Shown one piece after another: positions 33,272 through 45,300 of a stretch of 64,000 bases of DNA (position 1 is its first letter; each line of letters opens with the position of its first letter). Origin of the DNA: Neoscytalidium dimidiatum (Eukaryota; Ascomycota; Dothideomycetes; Botryosphaeriales; Botryosphaeriaceae); NCBI GenBank assembly GCA_037367355.1, contig CM074703.1, positions 1,984,001 to 2,048,000 on the forward strand, written 5' to 3'. A program made the translations under genes and the position numbers. Under the pieces are notes generated by a model. The model was not told where the DNA came from. It ran no database searches and worked only from the letters and a program-made list of their open reading frames with translations.

Positions 33272-34211
33272 ATGGCCGACGCTCAGGCTCCCCCTACCTT
33301 CAAGCTGGTCCTTGTTGGCGACGGTGGTACTGGAAAGGCAAGTTCAGCGAATCCTCGCGTGCGGGCGCTCGCCGCCGGCGGTGTTGCGTCATGCCAACGC
33401 GACAGCCCCTCAAACCCTTTGCGACCTGTCTTACTGACCATCGTGGCCTGCAGACCACCTTCGTCAAGCGCCACTTGACCGGTGAATTCGAGAAGAAGTA
33501 CATTGCCACCCTGGGTGTCGAGGTTCACCCGCTTGGCTTCACCACCGTACGCACCCCTTAGCGCTTGATAACGGTTTCGCTCAAGCCTATACTTACCAAT
33601 GGGCAGAACCTGGGCGCTATTCAGTTCGATGTCTGGGATACTGCCGGTCAGGAGAAGTTCGGTGGTCTGCGCGATGGCTACTACATTAACGGCCAGTGCG
33701 GTATCATCATGTTCGACGTGACCTCCCGCATTACTTACAAGAACGTTCCCAACTGGCACCGTAAGTTTCCGCGATCACAGCCTGTATCTGGACCTTAGAT
33801 AATCCTGACAGACCGCAGGTGATCTCGTCCGTGTTTGCGAGAACATTCCTATCGTCCTCTGCGGCAACAAGGTCGACGTTAAGGAGCGCAAGGTCAAGGC
33901 TAAGACCATCACCTTCCACCGCAAGAAGAACCTCCAGTACTACGATATCTCAGCCAAATCCAACTACAACTTCGAGAAGCCTTTCCTCTGGCTCGCCAGG
34001 AAGCTTGTCGGAAACCAGACCCTGGTATGCTCCTCGGCCAACCAGCATCGACGAAGACGCGCTGACTCGAATATCACAGGAATTTGTTGCCGCTCCCGCT
34101 CTCGCTCCCCCGGAGGTTCAGGTCGACCAGGCCGTTCTTGAGCAGTACCAGAAGGAGATGGAGGCTGCCTCCAACATGCCTCTGCCTGATGAGGAGGATG
34201 CCGACTTGTAG
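33272..34211 (+). CDS. GSP1: Ran GTPase (Gsp1)
   Basis: Five exons are predicted: 33272-33337, 33454-33546, 33607-33760, 33819-34024 and 34080-34211. The product is 216 residues, the normal length. All G motifs are present: G1 [15 protein letters not shown], switch [14 protein letters not shown]3 [19 protein letters not shown]4 [11 protein letters not shown]5 [19 protein letters not shown]. The acidic tail ends DEEDADL. Ran drives nuclear import and export, spindle assembly and nuclear envelope formation. Intron 1 (33338-33453, 116 nt) begins GCAAGT directly after GGAAAG and ends CCTGCAG: a GC-AG intron splitting the P-loop between lysine and threonine. No GT site there keeps the protein intact. 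Introns 2 to 4 are 60, 58 and 55 nt with ordinary GT-AG ends. Confidence 0.97.
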
Positions 34212-37200
34212 ATTGTTTACGGACGTGGGGCTTGTCGCACGGACAGGAGCCAAAATTTAATGATTATTCTGGGCATGCTATGATATCGGGATAGCATTCG
34301 GACGGTACGAAACATCAGGAAGGCAGCAGTTCTATGTATGGGTTTGCTTGCTAGCGATTTTCAATTAGACCAAGTCTTGCTTCGAATGGAGATGGCGAGA
34401 CGGGACCTCCGAAAATTGAAACCCACACGGCGCAGCCAGGCCACAAACATCCTTACGATTCTCTCATACACGTTTGGAGATGCGTGGGATCATTGGCAGT
34501 AGGTAGCTCAAAACTTTAGACTCCAACTCGCAGCAATTCACTTCTTTCGACTGCGCACCCACAATCCCGTTCCCATCTGCTTTATCCGAGTGTTCACAGG
34601 CCTGGCTGGTGACGATCACACATGAAAAAGATGACCGTGTGACATGCTTTTGCTTGCGTATCTAGCATCCCCATTCCATATGCTTCTACCACTTAGCTCC
34701 TATCTAGCTTGTCTCATCACAGTCATCTCGTACGCCCTTCGAGCTTGGGTCATAGCCATTACCATTGATAATCGTCCCCCGCCCCTCCTCTGCTCATGCA
34801 CTGCGCTCACCCCTTCGCCTCGAGGCGCTTACCTCGTTCTTGAGTGGCTTTAGCCACATGATTTCATATTCCTGGACGACGTACTTCTCTGCGTCATAAC
34901 CACTCTTGGCCTTTTGAGAATCTATCCAATGAGCCTGCCGTGCAGCCGCAGAAGCACAGTTTTCCGGATATATCACTCAGATATCACCGTAAGATAGTAG
35001 CCTTCACAGCGAATCAATATCCAGGCGAATCTCTAATCGTCTTCCACCAAACCGTCTGAATCACAGACAACGACAACACGATATCCAATGCTGCGATTAA
35101 AATGTCAGATAATCCAATTGATTCTAAACGGTGAAGCATCCGTATGCCATGACTTCTCCCTTGCTTCTGGAGAAGCCGTAGCGCTGTTCATAGCTACTAG
35201 GGTTATGTGGTTTAAATCTATATATAGTGCAATACGCCTACACTTCGTGGCCCCCACCTCAAATCATGACTATCAAGGTGACCGTCCCTACACTTCCACC
35301 GGATCCACGTACTGGAAGAAGTCTGTCAGTCCTACAAAATCCACCGTCATAGACTTCAGTTCTAGTCACGCATCTCGTATCTTATATCTCCCCACTCGTC
35401 ATTGATGCTGGCAGATGTAGAGAGCAAACGTTACGAAAGTGGACAGGTCACGCTTCAAACAAAAAGAAAGCTGTGAACAGGAGTTGTAGGAGGAACGGGA
35501 CGCGAGAGAAAACAGAGAAGCCGCTTTTCTTTAGATTATTCAGGGCATTGGTTGATAGTGGATCTAGTGTAGGTAGCTTGTAGAGGATGTCACTGGCAAG
35601 ATTGTTGGATCACACTAGGATGCTGACGCCGAGCGCAGTAATGGTTGGGAGAAAGAATGGGTCTGAGGGATGACAGCACTGTCGACATGTAAGAATACAT
35701 GCTCGCGTCCACCAAGCTTCTGTAGATGACGAGCAGACCCTTATTTTGATTAGAGCTATGATCAGCACGGTCTCTTGCGCGTTCATTTTGTAGTCTCGCT
35801 ACTTGCTAGTCAAGTCAACGTCCCTGCTGTCTATGCTTGAGTGCTTCCAGTGCGCTTAGCGTTCAGCGAAGATGTGTAAGATACCATCCGGAGCAAATTG
35901 TCTGGGTCAGAACTATGTAATTCCAATGTCGCCACCGTGTGTCAATAAAGCGTTTGCGTTTGCGTTTGCGCTCGTAATCTGTGCTACACGTGCGGTAATT
36001 GATGTATGCGTGCAATTCGAGGATGTTACAGGATTCGATTACCTGTTAAGTCGGAATCGGAATCAGTGGACACCATATAACCACATAGACTACATTACAG
36101 TGGCTAGGATTTGTGGCAGATCACGTAGCGCAACTAGTTCCCTCTTCAGAAACGCATGCTGCCGTAGCTCCTTCGACTGCGAAACAACGTACACATGCCT
36201 ACCTGCTTACCTGGGAAGTTACGTAGGTCTTAAGGACTGCTCACTGAAATGAGTGTGACAGAGATTCAAGGCGAGGAAGATGCTATAGGTGTTATTTAGA
36301 TGGATAAGGGGCCTGGACAGAGATGCATAACTTAAGACCAGGGCTCGTACAAAGTGCCGATGTTCTCTGTGGCTTTCTTGAAACACATATCAAGGAGCAG
36401 CCAGACGAAAGAAAGCAGATGGGGCTGCTGCACATAAGAGAACGGTGGAAATCTGATGGAAGCTCTAGGATACTGCAACTGGAGTTTGTGGGATGTTTGG
36501 AATTTGCAACACTGAGTACTTGGTTTGTATTAGCCTAGATTTATTCTAAGAATAACTGCTGTAGGACCAAGAATGTAGGAGTTCAATCCAAGCAATAGAG
36601 AGGCTTCTGGAGGTGTTGGAAGCAAATGAAGCGTTGTCAGATACGTTTTGCTCACAGAATCTACTATTGGCATAAAGGTTGCGTCAGCTATCTAAAAGAG
36701 AAATTTGGTGCATTTATTGGCAGAACTGCTTGATGAGACACAGGACTATAAGAGATTTGTGTTAAGATTTGGATTAGAGAAAAAACCGCACTTCGGACGA
36801 TGGTTCTGAGAGATGTGCGAGGGACGTTGTGAGAGCGGGTGGTGCTCTCAGAGCTACTATGCCCACTGGAAATATCTCTGCGAGAGGTGCCGCGCCGTGA
36901 ATATGGTCTATTGTCTGGCCCATGTCCCTGCAACTTGCGGGTTCCTGGCGATCGGATGATGTCATGGCCGGATGCGGTACGGATGGAAGCAAAGCGTCAG
37001 ACGGCTGTCATGCTTTGTCGGCCACAGCATGAAACGACGGCGGTATGGCGAACAGACGAGATTTGGCAGACAGCGGCAGCGGCAGCGGGCATCGCAGCCA
37101 TGAGCGAGGATCGCTCTGGGGCAGATCACTGACGAATTAGTTACTTGTGGCCGGCGCCTAACGCGACGCGAACGCGACGCGGACAGCGAGCGAGCACTGG

Positions 37201-37427
37201 CCACCGCCCACCGCCTTGGTTGCCCGGTGTCCGAGCCTCCAGTAAACAATGGAAAGACTTTAGCGCCCGCGCCCCTCTCCCACGCCTTGCTCCTACCACA
37301 ACCTCCATCCTTACCTTGTCCGTGTTCTGCAAACATCCTGCGTGCCTGCTCCCCTCTCGAAACGCTTGGATCATTGCCTTCTGCACCACCTTGCCTCAGA
37401 CACACTCACCGGACACGCTCACCAGCC
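34212..37427. other. 3.2-kb gene-poor region
   Basis: It lies between Ran and the E2 gene. The sequence is somewhat AT-richer than the gene blocks, with many stops. A minus-strand segment at 34852-34976 (ending KNE before a GTAAGC) looks slightly exon-like but cannot be extended. A short GCGTTT repeat occurs at about 35950-35970. No gene, RNA or transposon was recognised. Confidence 0.45.
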
Positions 37428-38105
37428 ATGGACTCCGCCATCAACCCCACTGCCAACATCACTGACTCCATCCCGGAGGCTAACAAGACCTCGACACCTG
37501 CGAGGCCCGCCAACAACGGCAATGTCACGAAGAGGTAGCGTGCCATGCTGCGGCATCTTCTCCACCGAACATGACAGCTGACCACACCCCGCAGACTCCA
37601 AACCGAGCTCATGACGCTCATGATGTCGCCGTCGCCCGGCGTGTCGGCTTTCCCGAACGAGTCGAATTTCCTTGAGTGGACCGGCACCATCGAGGGTCCT
37701 GAAGGCACGCCATACGCTGGCTTGACCTTGAAGCTCTCTTTCTCCTTCCCGCAGAACTACCCCTACGTCCCGCCTACCGTCCTCTTCAAGACGCCCATCT
37801 ACCACCCCAACATCGACTTCTCGGGCCGCATTTGCCTGGACATCCTGAAGGAGAAGTGGAGCGCGATTTACAATGTGCAGTCGGTACTGCTGAGTTTGCA
37901 GAGCTTGCTGGGCGAGCCGAACAAGTAAGCCGCTCCGGTTGCGCCACCATGCTGCGCTTTTGAACGTTGTGATACTGATGCTGGAATTAGCGCGAGCCCG
38001 CTGAACGGTCAGGCCGCTGAGCTCTGGGACAAGGATCCTGAAGAATTCAAGCGCAACGTTCTCGCCCGCCACCGCGACCTCACCGAGGAGGAGCTTGCTT
38101 CATGA
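37428..38105 (+). CDS. Ubiquitin-conjugating enzyme E2 C (UBE2C/UbcH10-like)
   Basis: Three exons are predicted: 37428-37534, 37595-37924 and 37991-38105, with introns of 60 and 66 nt; the product is 183 residues. The UBC fold is complete: [57 protein letters not shown], then [20 protein letters not shown] with the HPN motif and the active-site cysteine in ICLDIL, and [18 protein letters not shown]. The 36-residue N-terminal extension and the sequence [10 protein letters not shown] class it with the UBE2C family (Ubc11 of yeast, UbcP4 of fission yeast). These enzymes work with the anaphase-promoting complex to ubiquitinate cyclins and securin. The exon 2-3 junction restores [13 protein letters not shown]. 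Confidence 0.92.
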
Positions 38106-39170
38106 GCGATGTCGACGTTGTTTAGTTGTCTATACGCGATACCTGGTGTGGACTGTTCATGAGGGCTTGGTCTACGATTGGTAATTTTTGGGAAGGCGCT
38201 GAAGGGGACTCTCTGTCTGAGGGCAGTCCGGGTTCGAGACGGGTTTCTTGCATGGCGAAGGTTGCATACACGGATTGGTTTTCTGTTCGCTGAACCCATC
38301 GAAGATGGTTCACGCCTCCTGTCCTACTGGGTCTAATAACATTGATTCCTTCTTCCTTTAGATTTTGAAGCACGTTGCAACAGATTCAGCGGTTGGCGAT
38401 GATACAGCGATTCATCAATACAGGGTGATTAAACGAAGAAGAACAAAAGGAGCGTAGTCTGCCAAAGTAACTTCGTTGCAACGGTTCTTAGCGTTCTGTA
38501 TGCCCGGCTTTATCCCTCTAGGACTAACCATGGGCGACTTAAGGCATTCCTGGTTGCTGTACGCGCGTCCAATTTCAACTAAGGTATCAACCATAGACGC
38601 AAGCATCTGGCCACGAACCCACCCTTTCAACACCCGCCAAAGAGCCCATTCCGAGGTACCTCGGATTCGAGTTTCATTAATGCAACCACACCACCCACCC
38701 GCCTTGCATATATACACGTGGGAAATTTGCAAGCGCATGCCAGTTCGAAATAAACTAGCTCTTTCATTCGGGAGGCACGCGTTCCTGCATGACTTCTCAG
38801 GAAGGTCTCTCTCTCCTTGCACTCGGGTAAAAACGACAGATCTGCCGCGAGGAGGTGGGTGTTTCTCCCGGCCACTCCCAAACCTCTGACGAACATATCT
38901 CAACAATGGCTCTTTCTTAACTCGGGAACGGGCCGGACTGATGAGCGAATCAAGCAAATCCGAATTAACTCCCTCCAACCACTTGCTGGGAAAGGATTTC
39001 TCCTCACGCGCGCTCAGCCGCGAAAAAAAAAAGCAGAATGAATCCTCATCAACGTTGTGTAACACCAGGCAAGTATGAGGAGGGTGTGAGGGTGGGCGTG
39101 TAAGCGCCATCACGCACACAGACACGAGCTCATTGGCCAGGCACACGTATGCTTGCATATACGTACCTGT

Positions 39171-39215
<45 letters not shown>

Positions 39216-41367
39216 TGTGCGTGCTAAGCATGCGCATCATCGTGCCGCGCTGCCGCGGCGCTAAGAATCGCTATCTTTTTCTTTTACCAAGATTGTTCTA
39301 ACCGCGCCTGGCGCTGCGTGCCGCATGATAAGCGGACGTGCTGTCGGTTGAAAGCCTGATTTCTCTCTTCGTTCGCGATCGAGTGAGAGGGACGACCTGA
39401 TCGGGGGAAATGCTGTGCGACAGCAAGGACGGACACGCAAACGATGGGGAGGGGATGGGGGATCGAGGTTGCAAATGGACAGCGAAGGAAGGCGCCGAAT
39501 AGCTCATGGGTACGAGGGTTTTGACAACGCTGATGACAGGACGATGCGATGTCCATGTGCGTGTAGGCTCAGCTGTGTGCGTTGGTGTCTGAGCGTGTGA
39601 GCGCACGCCCGAGAGGGATAGAGGTGCAGAAATGGTCGTCAGCTGCTTGCTGCGTTGCCCGTTTTCTTCCTTTGTGGCCCCCCGCCACTGGCGTGCGGTT
39701 CGCTGGCTGGGGTAACTGGAAGCGTGCGCCTGCAGCAGCCCCAGAAATGCCTGATACTCATCAGATCGCAGCCGTGTCGCTGGTGTGAAGTGCGCGAGGC
39801 GGCCTTGCGGCTTGCTGGCTGCTTGTTTGTTGGGGTTTCTGTCTTGTGTCTCGTCTCGCCCTCTGTTCTTGTTGCGTTCTCGGCGGTGACTGCTTGATGT
39901 AGCATAGTCTTGTTGCGGGGTGTTCTTGCGGGAAGGTTTCAAGGGATCATGACATGAGGCGTCAGGGCTTTCTTTGGAGCGGACTAGTAAGGTACCAGAC
40001 CCAGATGCAGAGAAGTGAAAGAGGGGCAGGCAAAGCACATGCTGATCGTCCTATTTTCCTCTGTTCCGACAGGGTCGATCTCGATGCCCGTTGCCACGTT
40101 GGGATTGGTTATGTGCATCCCGTGCGTGTCCGGTGCCTGCATGCAGGAAACTCGAGCCTGCGTGAGTGGGCAGTCTTTTTTTTTCTTTTTTTTTTTGCCT
40201 TGGTTTTCGGGAGGAATCAGCGCGCGACATTTTGCACAGGATCGTCGATCTCGCAGAGCTAAAGGGCTGATGCGCCATCACGACTTTTGGTAAACCTGAA
40301 CCAAGCGTGCTGTACCTGTTGTTGAAGCAACGTTTAGCGCTGCCCCGCAAGACAGAGAGACCCTTCGCATCCGTGGCCTCGGCATTCGTGGATAAAACGT
40401 CCGGAGTGTGGTTGACGTGCATGAATTAGAAAAGCGATATGTCTGTTCCAGTCTCTACGTGGAATCTGGAAGTGTCGGCGAATGTACCGCAAGAGGAAGT
40501 TGCTTCTATGTGCCCGCAAGCGCACTTCGTACTGTGCGGGGTTCGGCACTCTTTTTCGACATCGCGGCGTGATTAATTGATTGCACTTCTATACCTTTTC
40601 AGCAAGAGTTTTGGAATGAGGAAGCTGCTTCAAACAGCCGATATATATTAAACTTGGAGCATGGGCTATGAAGAACCGGTCGTTCCGGTAACCTCCCAAC
40701 ATTCCGTGTCTCTCAGGTCTGCTATTACCAACAACAACCGCGAATCATTAGGCTGATCGGCTCTCCTGTTTCAAGACAAGATGGAAAGAACGACTCTCGT
40801 TTCAACAGAGATTGTCTAAGCCCAATTTACAGCTCGGGATCGTGCCATAAAAGTTATACACGTGAGTGGTTTTGCCTGTTGAATCTCATCGACATACCAA
40901 CAGACGCATTAGGTGGCTTATTGTAAAATTGAGGACCAGTCAGTTTCTGATTAAGTGAAGCGAACAAAGAAAACGAGCTGAATATGTATGGTGTACATAT
41001 AGTGGGAAGACATTCCCAACCCCATTGGCACGTGGATCGGATGAAATCAGTGGATTGGACGTTCACAGTATCGGAGAAGCCTGGCTTGGAGACCGTGACT
41101 ATGTCTGCTTAAGAACCCCAGTCATTTGGTTTCCGAGACAGGTGACAAGCAAAACCCAACCTTTCAAGCCTCATATGGTAGCTTCTCCGGACTTTTCGTG
41201 TAATGCGCGGGCCAAGTCCTAGTGACAAGCCCCGCTTGGCCAGTTGAGGCAGTTGTGAATACCTTCCTAACTCACTCCCTTCACTTGGCATGTATAGCGA
41301 TAATAGAATTGTTGTTTCAAGCAGGAAGCGGACGAAGGAATTAGTACTGGCATCCGCTGGACAATGC
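38106..41367. other. 3.3-kb gene-poor region
   Basis: Two long minus-strand frames (38415-39158 and 39298-40038) lack any recognisable domain and start or end in low-complexity sequence, so I do not call them genes. A GT dinucleotide repeat is listed separately. No RNA gene was recognised. Confidence 0.45.
39174..39213. repeat. (GT)20 microsatellite
   Basis: An uninterrupted run of about 20 GT units. Likely polymorphic in length. Confidence 0.95.
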
Positions 41368-41374
41368 TATAAAA
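41368..41374 (+). promoter_or_regulatory. TATA box candidate of the cutinase-family gene
   Basis: TATAAAA lies 104-110 bp upstream of the ATG at 41478, as expected for an inducible secreted-enzyme gene. Confidence 0.5.
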
Positions 41375-41477
41375 CGATCGATGTACGACTTGTTTGCAAC
41401 GTTCAGAGGGTGGAAGTCGCTACCTCTCGTTACAAGACTTAAATAAAAAAGGTCCTTCTGTTTCCGCGGCCACCTCC

Positions 41478-42430
41478 ATGCTTGGGAAAGGCTTCTGCAA
41501 GGCCAAAAGGATCGGCCAGATGGTCGTGGCTGCGCTCTTGCTGCCGCTATGCCACGCGTTCCCGGCCATTGCAGCCCAGGATAACACTCTCGCCAGCCGC
41601 CAGACGAGCTGCGTTGCAATTCACATCCTGATCGCCAGAGGTACGACGGAAGAGTACCCAGGTGACATGGGTTCGCTCGCAAATTTGATCATTGCCAACA
41701 ATGCGGACGCGGATTACGAGGACATCATTTACCCAGCCACGTTCGACTATATCTCAAGTACGAGGCAGGGGATGAACGCTACGATGAGCCAATTGACAGC
41801 GTACGTCGAGGCCTGCCCGGCCTCTCAGATTGTGTTGCTGGGATACTCTCAGGTCAGTCGACGTATCGCCGAGGACCCTCCTTTTCCCATATTATTTTCG
41901 GTGCACGGGAGATTCTAGACAGCGCGCGGCTAACCGTGTTGTTGATTTAGGGAGCGCACGTCACGGGCGATGCGCTTTGCGGTGGCGGCGGCTCTGGCCT
42001 GGGCGCTGCGACGGATCCCGTTTCGACGGATATCGGTGAACATGGTAAGATTTGAAATGCAAGATGCAGACCGCCAGAGTCGCTTGCTGATGGCGAGGGC
42101 GCGCAGTTACCGCCGTCGTCTGGTACGGAGACCCCAGGCACGTCGCTGGCCTGTCGTATGATGCGGGCACGGCGACGAGTGATGGTGTAAGCATTCCTAA
42201 GGCCGGCTGCCCCAAACGAGCGTTGCTGATCCCCTCTCTCCTCTGCTCAGCTCTACCCGCGCACCGCTGCGCAGCTGGCCATTCTTAACCAATATTACGC
42301 TGATAAGATCCGCTCGTACTGTGACGACGGCGACCCCTTCTGCGCGGGCGGCACCAGCGTTTCCGTGCATGGCGAGTACCCTGAGAATTACGATGAGGAG
42401 GCGGCTGCTTGGGTGCAGACACTGCTATGA
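41478..42430 (+). CDS. Secreted cutinase / acetylxylan esterase family (CE5) enzyme
   Basis: Four exons are predicted: 41478-41852, 41951-42044, 42107-42186 and 42251-42430. Introns are 98, 62 and 64 nt and the product is 242 residues. A signal peptide is evident (basic start, then MVVAALLLPLCHAFPAIA). The mature part follows the cutinase/acetylxylan-esterase fold: CVAIHILIARGTTEEYPGDM, the nucleophile elbow GYSQGAH (Ser124, at the exon 1-2 junction), VVWYGDPRH, then SYCDDGDPFCAGG with the catalytic Asp between two cysteines, and SVHGEYPENY with the catalytic His. The full Ser-Asp-His triad and the paired cysteines are present, so it should be active. Substrates of relatives are cutin or acetylated xylan; the segment IARGTTE and the GGxS-VHGEY spacing fit acetylxylan esterase slightly better, but I cannot decide. 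Confidence 0.9.
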
Positions 42431-43157
42431 GGGCGGTTTCAATAACACCGCAAGGGGCTGCGGCAGCAATTGAAATTCTAGCTTTCTGGCCGGCGACTGG
42501 TTTCTCTTTATCGTTTGGGCGATGAAACGGGCAAAACGAAAGTGGTTTCACAAACGCGGTTTCAGATTGGCCCCCGCGGACAATCAGTATGAGATGCAGC
42601 GTTCGCATGGGGAAGAAGCAGAGAAACCGCATCTCGGTGGAGGCTCTGAATTCAGCAAGGCACGGGAGTGTGGCTGTCAGCGAAATGGGACTGTGTGTAG
42701 GAACACGCCTCCGCGCAACGAATGCGGCCTGCCCTGGCTTGTGGGCTCCCTTGGGGCGTGGTCTATATTGTTGCGTGTAACAATAGAGCAGTCGTTTGCT
42801 AGCGGACGACAAAAAAGGAACAAAGGTGTCCATCGTCATGTCGGCCAGGAACGGCTAGTGGTGTCTGGGCATTTGAGATATTCGCAGCCTTGCCCGTGAG
42901 TGCATCTTGGGGAGCGCAAGGATGGAAATCTGCTGAGCAAGCAGGCTGCTGACTGCAGAGGCCGCCGACAGCTCTGTTCGGTGATCAGAAATGGGAACGC
43001 CGGCGAGCGCAGCCCATCGCCGCGGCCGTGCTGACGTCTCCTCGTGCGCCGGCGTGCGAGAAAAGTTGCATGGGCAGGGTACGAGAGTATGCCCACAGCT
43101 CCGGCGCCTGTTGGCTGGCGGACGCGCCAGGGATGGCATTTCTCAGGCCACTGGCTA

Positions 43158-43179
43158 GTGTGTGTGTATGTGTGTGTGT
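43158..43179. repeat. Short (GT) run
   Basis: GTGTGTGTATGTGTGTGTGT, one interruption. Confidence 0.8.
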
Positions 43180-43502
43180 TCACTTCGGCGCACGTACACG
43201 TGAACGTTGGTCCAGTGCAGGCGGGTTGCGGGTTGCATGCCGGCAGCGTGACCCCACACCCACGAATAACACGAGGGCGGAGTCAGTTAAGGGCCCCCTC
43301 CGGCGGCCCGTGGCCCTACGGGAAGATGGCAAGTGGAGGAGCTAGCGGTGGGAGAGTCGCGCTGCAGGAACGACGGCGGCCCGGCCGACCATCGACCTGG
43401 GCTGAGGCAGCCCGCACACGGGACGTCTTCTACAACACATGCGTGCTGCCTTGTCGAGGCGGGCTGAGCGGGGCTGCGGCATCGAGGCGGCGGTGCTGTA
43501 TT

Positions 43503-43542
43503 GCTGGTGCTGGTGCTGGTGCTGGTGCTGGTGCTGGTGCTG
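43503..43542. repeat. GCTGGT hexamer tandem repeat
   Basis: Six full GCTGGT units plus a partial one. It gives Leu-Val or Ala-Gly repeats in chance reading frames. Confidence 0.9.
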
Positions 43543-44279
43543 CGGCGCTGGGATGCTGGGATGCTAGGATGCCGGGGTGCTGGCGGGGCCCTTGAGCGGC
43601 CGGGGTCATCGAGGCTCTGGGCCAGGGCCAGTGTTTTTCCTTTTTTAAGCAGCCGCCTTTCCGCCGCTTCGAAGGCTGTCGCATTGGCATTGGCGAGCTG
43701 ACCAGGGCTCAGGAACGCTCTCCGCCGGGGCGCCGGGGGTCAGAGAGCGAGGGCCGGGCGCGCGGCGGGCAGACGAGCGTGTCACGATTAATGGAGGGTG
43801 CAACTGCTGTACCTGCTCGTACATGGGCTGGCCGCCTGTCCCGCGCCCTGAGTCGGGGGATCGGAGCAATCGGCTCCTGGCTGTGGCTTGACAGCTGGAC
43901 CTTGGGCCCGACGCGGGGATGGGCAGGCAGCGCGGCGCCATTCTGCGCTGGGGCGGGCGGCAGGGCCGCGTCCGAGAGCGCGCTTGAAGTTGCGCTGCTG
44001 GGCGGAGGGCAGCGGGCAGTATGGCGCCAGGACACGGCCGGGGGAGCGTAGGAGGTCGCGTCACGGTCAGCGATGTTTCGCTGCTGGGAGAGAGGCAGAC
44101 TGAGAAGCAACCGTTGATCTCCTTCTGTAATCAGCGCAGAGTTCCGTGAGCTTGGGTTAGGGCCCGCCCGCCGCGAGATGCCGCAACATGCAAGGATGAA
44201 CATGCGGGAACTCTCGCGCAGCGTCAGCGCGTGGCTGCCTGCCAACAAAGGCGCGCCTCGGGCACCGTGGACAAAGGCA

Positions 44280-44335
44280 GCTGGAGCTGGAGCTGGAGCG
44301 GATGAGCGCTGAGCGGATGAGCGCTGAGCGGATGA
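44280..44335. repeat. GCTGGA repeats followed by a 15-bp tandem repeat
   Basis: Three GCTGGA units are followed by GCGGATGAGCGCTGA at 44298-44312 and again at 44313-44327, then a partial third copy to 44335. Confidence 0.85.
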
Positions 44336-44554
44336 CTGACTGAGGCGGCGCTGCGGGCGAGGCAGCGCGCATTGCGACGTGAGGCTGCGCCAACCCCCAT
44401 CTAGCTCGGCGGATGACGCGGGCACAACGGAAACCCGCCGTGACAGTAGTGAGCGGAAGAGCCCACGCCTAGGGCCAACGCCAATCGATCTCGAGTCTGG
44501 CCGCTCTGGCACAGCTGCTCCTGCCGCCGTCGCCCGCCAGCCTCGTCGCAGCTC

Positions 44555-44595
44555 GCAGCCCAGCAGCCCGCAGCCCAGCAGCCCAGCAGCCCGCA
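44555..44595. repeat. CAGCC-type tandem repeat
   Basis: Alternating CAGCCCAG and CAGCCCG units, imperfect. Confidence 0.75.
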
Positions 44596-45300
44596 CGGCG
44601 CATGTGTGTACGCTGGCTGCTGGCTGCTCGCCGCTGGCATGGGCTTCCTGCGCGGCGGGCGGCGGCGGACCGGTGCTCGGCGTGCCCTGCAATATGTCTG
44701 CTGCAGCGACTGCGAGCGTGTGCCGGCGAGGCGCGTGCGACGGTCGGCGGGCAGTGCCGGCGGGCATTGAAGTTGCTGCGGGCGGGTGAGGTACCGTAAT
44801 CGCAGCGCCATAGCTGCGCCGCCCTCTCTTCTCCCTCACAAAGGCCGTTTCGATCCGCCAGCGCAGTGGCTTACCTTACCTGCCCTGCCCACACGCGCCA
44901 CGCCCGGCCCTTTCGTCGTGTCGCTACGCTCGGCTTTGACGGCCTTTCCAGGGCTCGCTTGCACCTGGCTGCCCCGACTCCGCTCATCACCCTAGCGGCG
45001 GACGACCTTCATTCCACACCACTCCCTCACCACCTCACACCTGCACGCCGCCGACAGTTTGCGCCGTGCTCCAACCGCCCACCGACTCACACCCGAACCG
45101 CCCAGCTTGCCCCAATTCTGGATTCAATCGCTCGTTCGGTTTGCCAGTGGAGCTGCCCGCCCGGGCATGCGAGCTTCGCTCACGCTCTCATACCACTCGT
45201 CACTTCTTCAACCTCAGCCCGAGCGTCCTCCTCCCCCTTCTGCACCCGCCACAACATCATAGCCCATCCTCGACTGTCATAGGCTGCAATCCAAGCCATC

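Larger units (their letters stand above)
42431..45300. other. GC-rich 2.9-kb region upstream of ELL, with tandem repeats
   Basis: It is strongly GC-rich with few stop codons, so long frames occur on both strands (for example minus 43709-44839), but they translate into low-complexity Ala, Arg, Pro and Ser sequence with no domain. Several short tandem repeats lie here and are listed separately. The right end is the C/T-rich ELL leader. Confidence 0.5.

Noticed and set aside
38415..39158. Minus-strand open frame of 247 codons
   Set aside because: No domain, no fungal family resemblance, no promoter-like context. Kept only as a remote possibility.
39298..40038. Minus-strand open frame of 246 codons
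   Set aside because: Low-complexity Ser, Thr, Arg and Pro content with no recognisable motif.
43709..44839. Long minus-strand open frame of 376 codons
   Set aside because: The translation is Ala, Arg, Pro and Ser low-complexity in a GC-rich, stop-poor area that spans tandem repeats; competing frames exist on the other strand and no domain is seen.
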